Positions 62,193-64,000 of a DNA stretch of 64,000 nt are shown in pieces. Position numbers and translations under genes: made by a program. The notes beneath the pieces were generated by a model. It had not been told where the DNA came from. It saw nothing but the letters and a program-made list of their open reading frames with translations, and searched no databases. The stretch spans positions 1-64,000 of the forward strand of contig NZ_JAAAMI010000007.1 in NCBI RefSeq assembly GCF_010500845.1, written 5' to 3'. Source of the stretch: Flagellimonas sediminis. Its GTDB lineage: Bacteria; Bacteroidota; Bacteroidia; Flavobacteriales; Flavobacteriaceae. Each line of letters begins with the position of its first letter. Positions within the stretch are counted from its first letter, which is position 1.

Positions 62193-63422
62193 TTACTTGA
62201 TTTGACTGGCGGTCAGCTCACAAATTTTCACAATGACCTCCACTGCTTTTTGCATGCTTTCCAAAGGAATGTACTCATATTTTCCGTGAAAATTATGTCC
62301 GCCCGCAAAGATATTGGGGCAGGGCAGGCCCATAAAACTCAGTTGGGAACCATCCGTACCACCCCGAATGGGTTTGATGATGGGTTCAATGCCCAAGGAT
62401 TTCATGGCCTCTTCGGCAATCTCCACAATATGGAAAACGGGCTCCACTTTTTCCCGCATGTTGCGGTATTGGTCCTCAATGACCAAACTCACATAGTCCC
62501 CGTACTTTTGGTTGAGTTTGTCCACAATGTCTTTCAACAATTCTTTTCTGGCCTCAAAATGAACGGCATCGTGGTCGCGGATGATCAGTTCGATCTCGGC
62601 CTTTTCAATTTCGCCCTTGATCTTGTGCACATGGAAAAAACCTTCCATTCCCGTAGTATGTTCCGGAACTTCCCTTGGGGGGAGCAGGCTTAAAAATTCA
62701 TTGGCAATGCCGATGGCGTTCACCATTTTGTTCTTGGCATAACCTGGGTGCACACTTTTGCCCGTCAAAGTGATGTTGGCCTTGGCCGCATTGAAATTTT
62801 CGTATTCCAGTTCGCCGATTTGGCTGCCATCCATGGTGTAGGCCCAATCGGCCCCGAATTTTTTCACATCGAACTTGTGGGCTCCTCGGCCAATTTCTTC
62901 GTCGGGGGTAAAGGCAATGCGGATTTTCCCATGTTTGATCTCGGGATGTTGCACCAAATATTCCATGGCTGTAACGATTTCCGCCACACCGGCCTTGTCA
63001 TCAGCACCCAAAAGGGTAGTGCCGTCGGTGGTTATCAACGTCTGTCCCTTGTATTGCAACAGGTCTTCAAAATAATCGGGAGACAGTACAATGTCCTTTC
63101 CCTTGTGCAAAACGATGTCCTCACCATTGTAATTTTCAATGACCTGGGGCTTCACGTTCTTCCCTGAAAAATCAGGTGATGTGTCCATATGCGAGATGAA
63201 ACCGATGGTGGGCACTTTTTTGTCCACATTGCTCGGCAGCGTGGCCATGATATAGGCATTTTCATCAATGGAAACCTCTTGAAGACCAATTTGATGCAAC
63301 TCCATCACCAGCTTTTTGGCCAGGTTCCATTGCTTTTCGGTACTTGGAGTCGATTTGGAATAAGGGTCACTCTGGGTATCGGTCGTCACATAGTCCAGAA
63401 AACGGGGCAGTAGTTTTTCCAT
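62193..63422 (-). CDS. pepT: Peptidase T (tripeptide aminopeptidase)
   Basis: A 409-residue cytosolic M20 zinc enzyme that removes N-terminal residues from tripeptides. [13 protein letters not shown] (about 78-90, first zinc His), the bridging Asp in [13 protein letters not shown] (about 137-149), [15 protein letters not shown] (about 171-185, catalytic Glu), the second metal region AYTMDG (about 193-198) and the final His in [12 protein letters not shown] (about 378-389) complete the site. A -7 box (TATTTTTG) lies 15 bases upstream. The YdeI gene follows after one base, so both form an operon. Confidence 0.96.
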   Translation of the reverse strand: MEKLLPRFLDYVTTDTQSDPYSKSTPSTEKQWNLAKKLVMELHQIGLQEVSIDENAYIMATLPSNVDKKVPTIGFISHMDTSPDFSGKNVKPQVIENYNGEDIVLHKGKDIVLSPDYFEDLLQYKGQTLITTDGTTLLGADDKAGVAEIVTAMEYLVQHPEIKHGKIRIAFTPDEEIGRGAHKFDVKKFGADWAYTMDGSQIGELEYENFNAAKANITLTGKSVHPGYAKNKMVNAIGIANEFLSLLPPREVPEHTTGMEGFFHVHKIKGEIEKAEIELIIRDHDAVHFEARKELLKDIVDKLNQKYGDYVSLVIEDQYRNMREKVEPVFHIVEIAEEAMKSLGIEPIIKPIRGGTDGSQLSFMGLPCPNIFAGGHNFHGKYEYIPLESMQKAVEVIVKICELTASQIK

Positions 63423-63436
63423 GTTGGGCGTTTCAT

Positions 63437-63444
63437 CAAAAATA
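63437..63444 (-). promoter_or_regulatory. -7 box (TATTTTTG) of the pepT-ydeI operon
   Basis: Exact TAnnTTTG match on the minus strand, 14 bases before the pepT ATG. Confidence 0.6.
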
Positions 63445-63519
63445 AGGCTTAATCGGGCTCATTTTGAATTTCGAATGGATTAAAAAAGTATCTTTCCCTA
63501 TCATTTAAATCAACCTACA

Positions 63520-63939
63520 TTGAAGCCAATTTGTTTGATTTTTTTTCTAATCCTATGTATTTCGGCCAATGCCCAAATGGAATGTATGCTGGGTGTGGGC
63601 GGAAAGGACAACGAGACCATCACAAAGGTTTTTGAACTTACACAGGAGCAACAGAAGAGCCTGAAAAACTGGAGCGCCGAACTAAAGGTCAGGAATGATA
63701 TTTTAAGGGAAAAGGCCGAATACCTGATGAAGAAGAACGAAGAGAGTTCGCCTGAGGTTTTGGTCACGGTTTCCATAGAATATCAGGTTATTTTGGATAG
63801 CATGAAACAGAACATCCGGATGATGGACAAACGTCTGTTGGGCACCTTCAGCGAGGTGCAATATGAGCGTTATACGAAGTTGTGCAACCAAATGACCTTG
63901 CGTCCTATCTACGTAAATAAGTCTGTTGACGAAAATTGA
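63520..63939 (+). CDS. Hypothetical secreted protein (139 residues)
   Basis: Not recognised. A signal peptide (KPICLIFFLILCISANAQ) is followed by a helical, Lys/Glu-rich mature part with LTQEQQKSLKNWSAELKVR (about 40-58) and YERYTKLCNQMTLRP. This resembles the Spy/LTXXQ-type periplasmic helical chaperones in pattern only. The start is a TTG at 63520; no ATG gives the signal peptide. Divergent from pepT. Confidence 0.7.
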   Translation: MKPICLIFFLILCISANAQMECMLGVGGKDNETITKVFELTQEQQKSLKNWSAELKVRNDILREKAEYLMKKNEESSPEVLVTVSIEYQVILDSMKQNIRMMDKRLLGTFSEVQYERYTKLCNQMTLRPIYVNKSVDEN

Positions 63940-63970
63940 ACGAATTGCGATAATCTGTAGCTAGAGTTTT

Positions 63971-63978
63971 TATTTTTG
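63971..63978 (+). promoter_or_regulatory. -7 box (TATTTTTG) at the right edge
   Basis: Exact TAnnTTTG match near the window end; it probably drives a plus-strand gene that starts beyond the window. Confidence 0.4.
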
Positions 63979-64000
63979 TCCAAAATCTTTTTGATGTACA

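Overview
The window looks like a chromosomal segment of a marine Flavobacteriaceae bacterium (phylum Bacteroidota). A Muricauda/Allomuricauda-like genus is a guess from overall gene content, not something shown here. The evidence is: many start regions carry the Bacteroidota -7 promoter motif TAnnTTTG rather than an E. coli -10 box; Shine-Dalgarno sequences are almost absent; family-typical genes are present (glutamine synthetase III, DUF3276/PUR, DUF4920, DUF4197, DUF1684, DUF3570, a cyclophilin-FKBP fusion); lipoproteins and outer-membrane barrels are common; and GC content is about 40%.

Layout. 0.1-4.6 kb: tRNA-Arg(ACG), apt, a 49-codon conserved-looking gene, a BlaI/M56-peptidase regulatory pair with tandem dyad operators, and a Ca2+/Na+ antiporter. 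4.7-8.1 kb: two different glutamine synthetases (GSII and GSIII) back to back on opposite strands. 8.1-12.8 kb: purM, then Rieske lipoprotein, thioredoxin-like, ApbE, DUF4266 and DUF3570, a compact envelope redox cluster of unknown job. 12.8-13.8 kb: an AT-rich two-gene ABC unit. 13.8-16 kb: prfA and pyrF. 16.4-21.6 kb: DUF4197 lipoprotein, a maltodextrin locus (periplasmic GH13 plus MFS sugar transporter), and purU. 21.7-28.3 kb: a fused acyl-CoA mutase (IcmF type), an Lrp regulator, and secreted hydrolase-like proteins. 28.3-31.2 kb: an ammonium module (P-II, Amt, beta-barrel porin). 31.4-36.2 kb: crcB with a small membrane protein, MazG-like, ilvE, mnmD and an epimerase. 36.3-38.0 kb: grpE-dnaJ. 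38.2-46.6 kb: NatA/NatB-type ABC, MscS, DUF6268 barrel, a sigma-54-type response regulator without HTH, PPK2, and an M28 peptidase. 46.6-50.5 kb: a string of minus-strand membrane and enzyme genes. 50.7-57.1 kb: cyclophilin-FKBP fusion, two tandem microproteins, CspA, 1-Cys peroxiredoxin, BstA-like, redoxin, PUR, and an ABC exporter. 57.3-60.5 kb: nusB, DUF1573, yajC, and a Tat-exported Gfo/Idh/MocA oxidoreductase. 60.5-64 kb: an AT-rich orphan gene flanked by inverted repeats, YdeI, pepT, and a small secreted protein.

Most of the window is ordinary core genome. The points that may be new are: (1) a family of tiny single-helix membrane proteins, two in tandem at 51.73-51.98 kb and a third, longer one in front of crcB at 31.85-32.03 kb; (2) the Rieske/thioredoxin/ApbE/DUF4266/DUF3570 cluster; (3) the AT-rich small-membrane-protein/ABC-ATPase pair; (4) an AT-rich HEPN-like gene bounded by 10-bp inverted repeats. 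No CRISPR array, insertion sequence, prophage or rRNA was seen.
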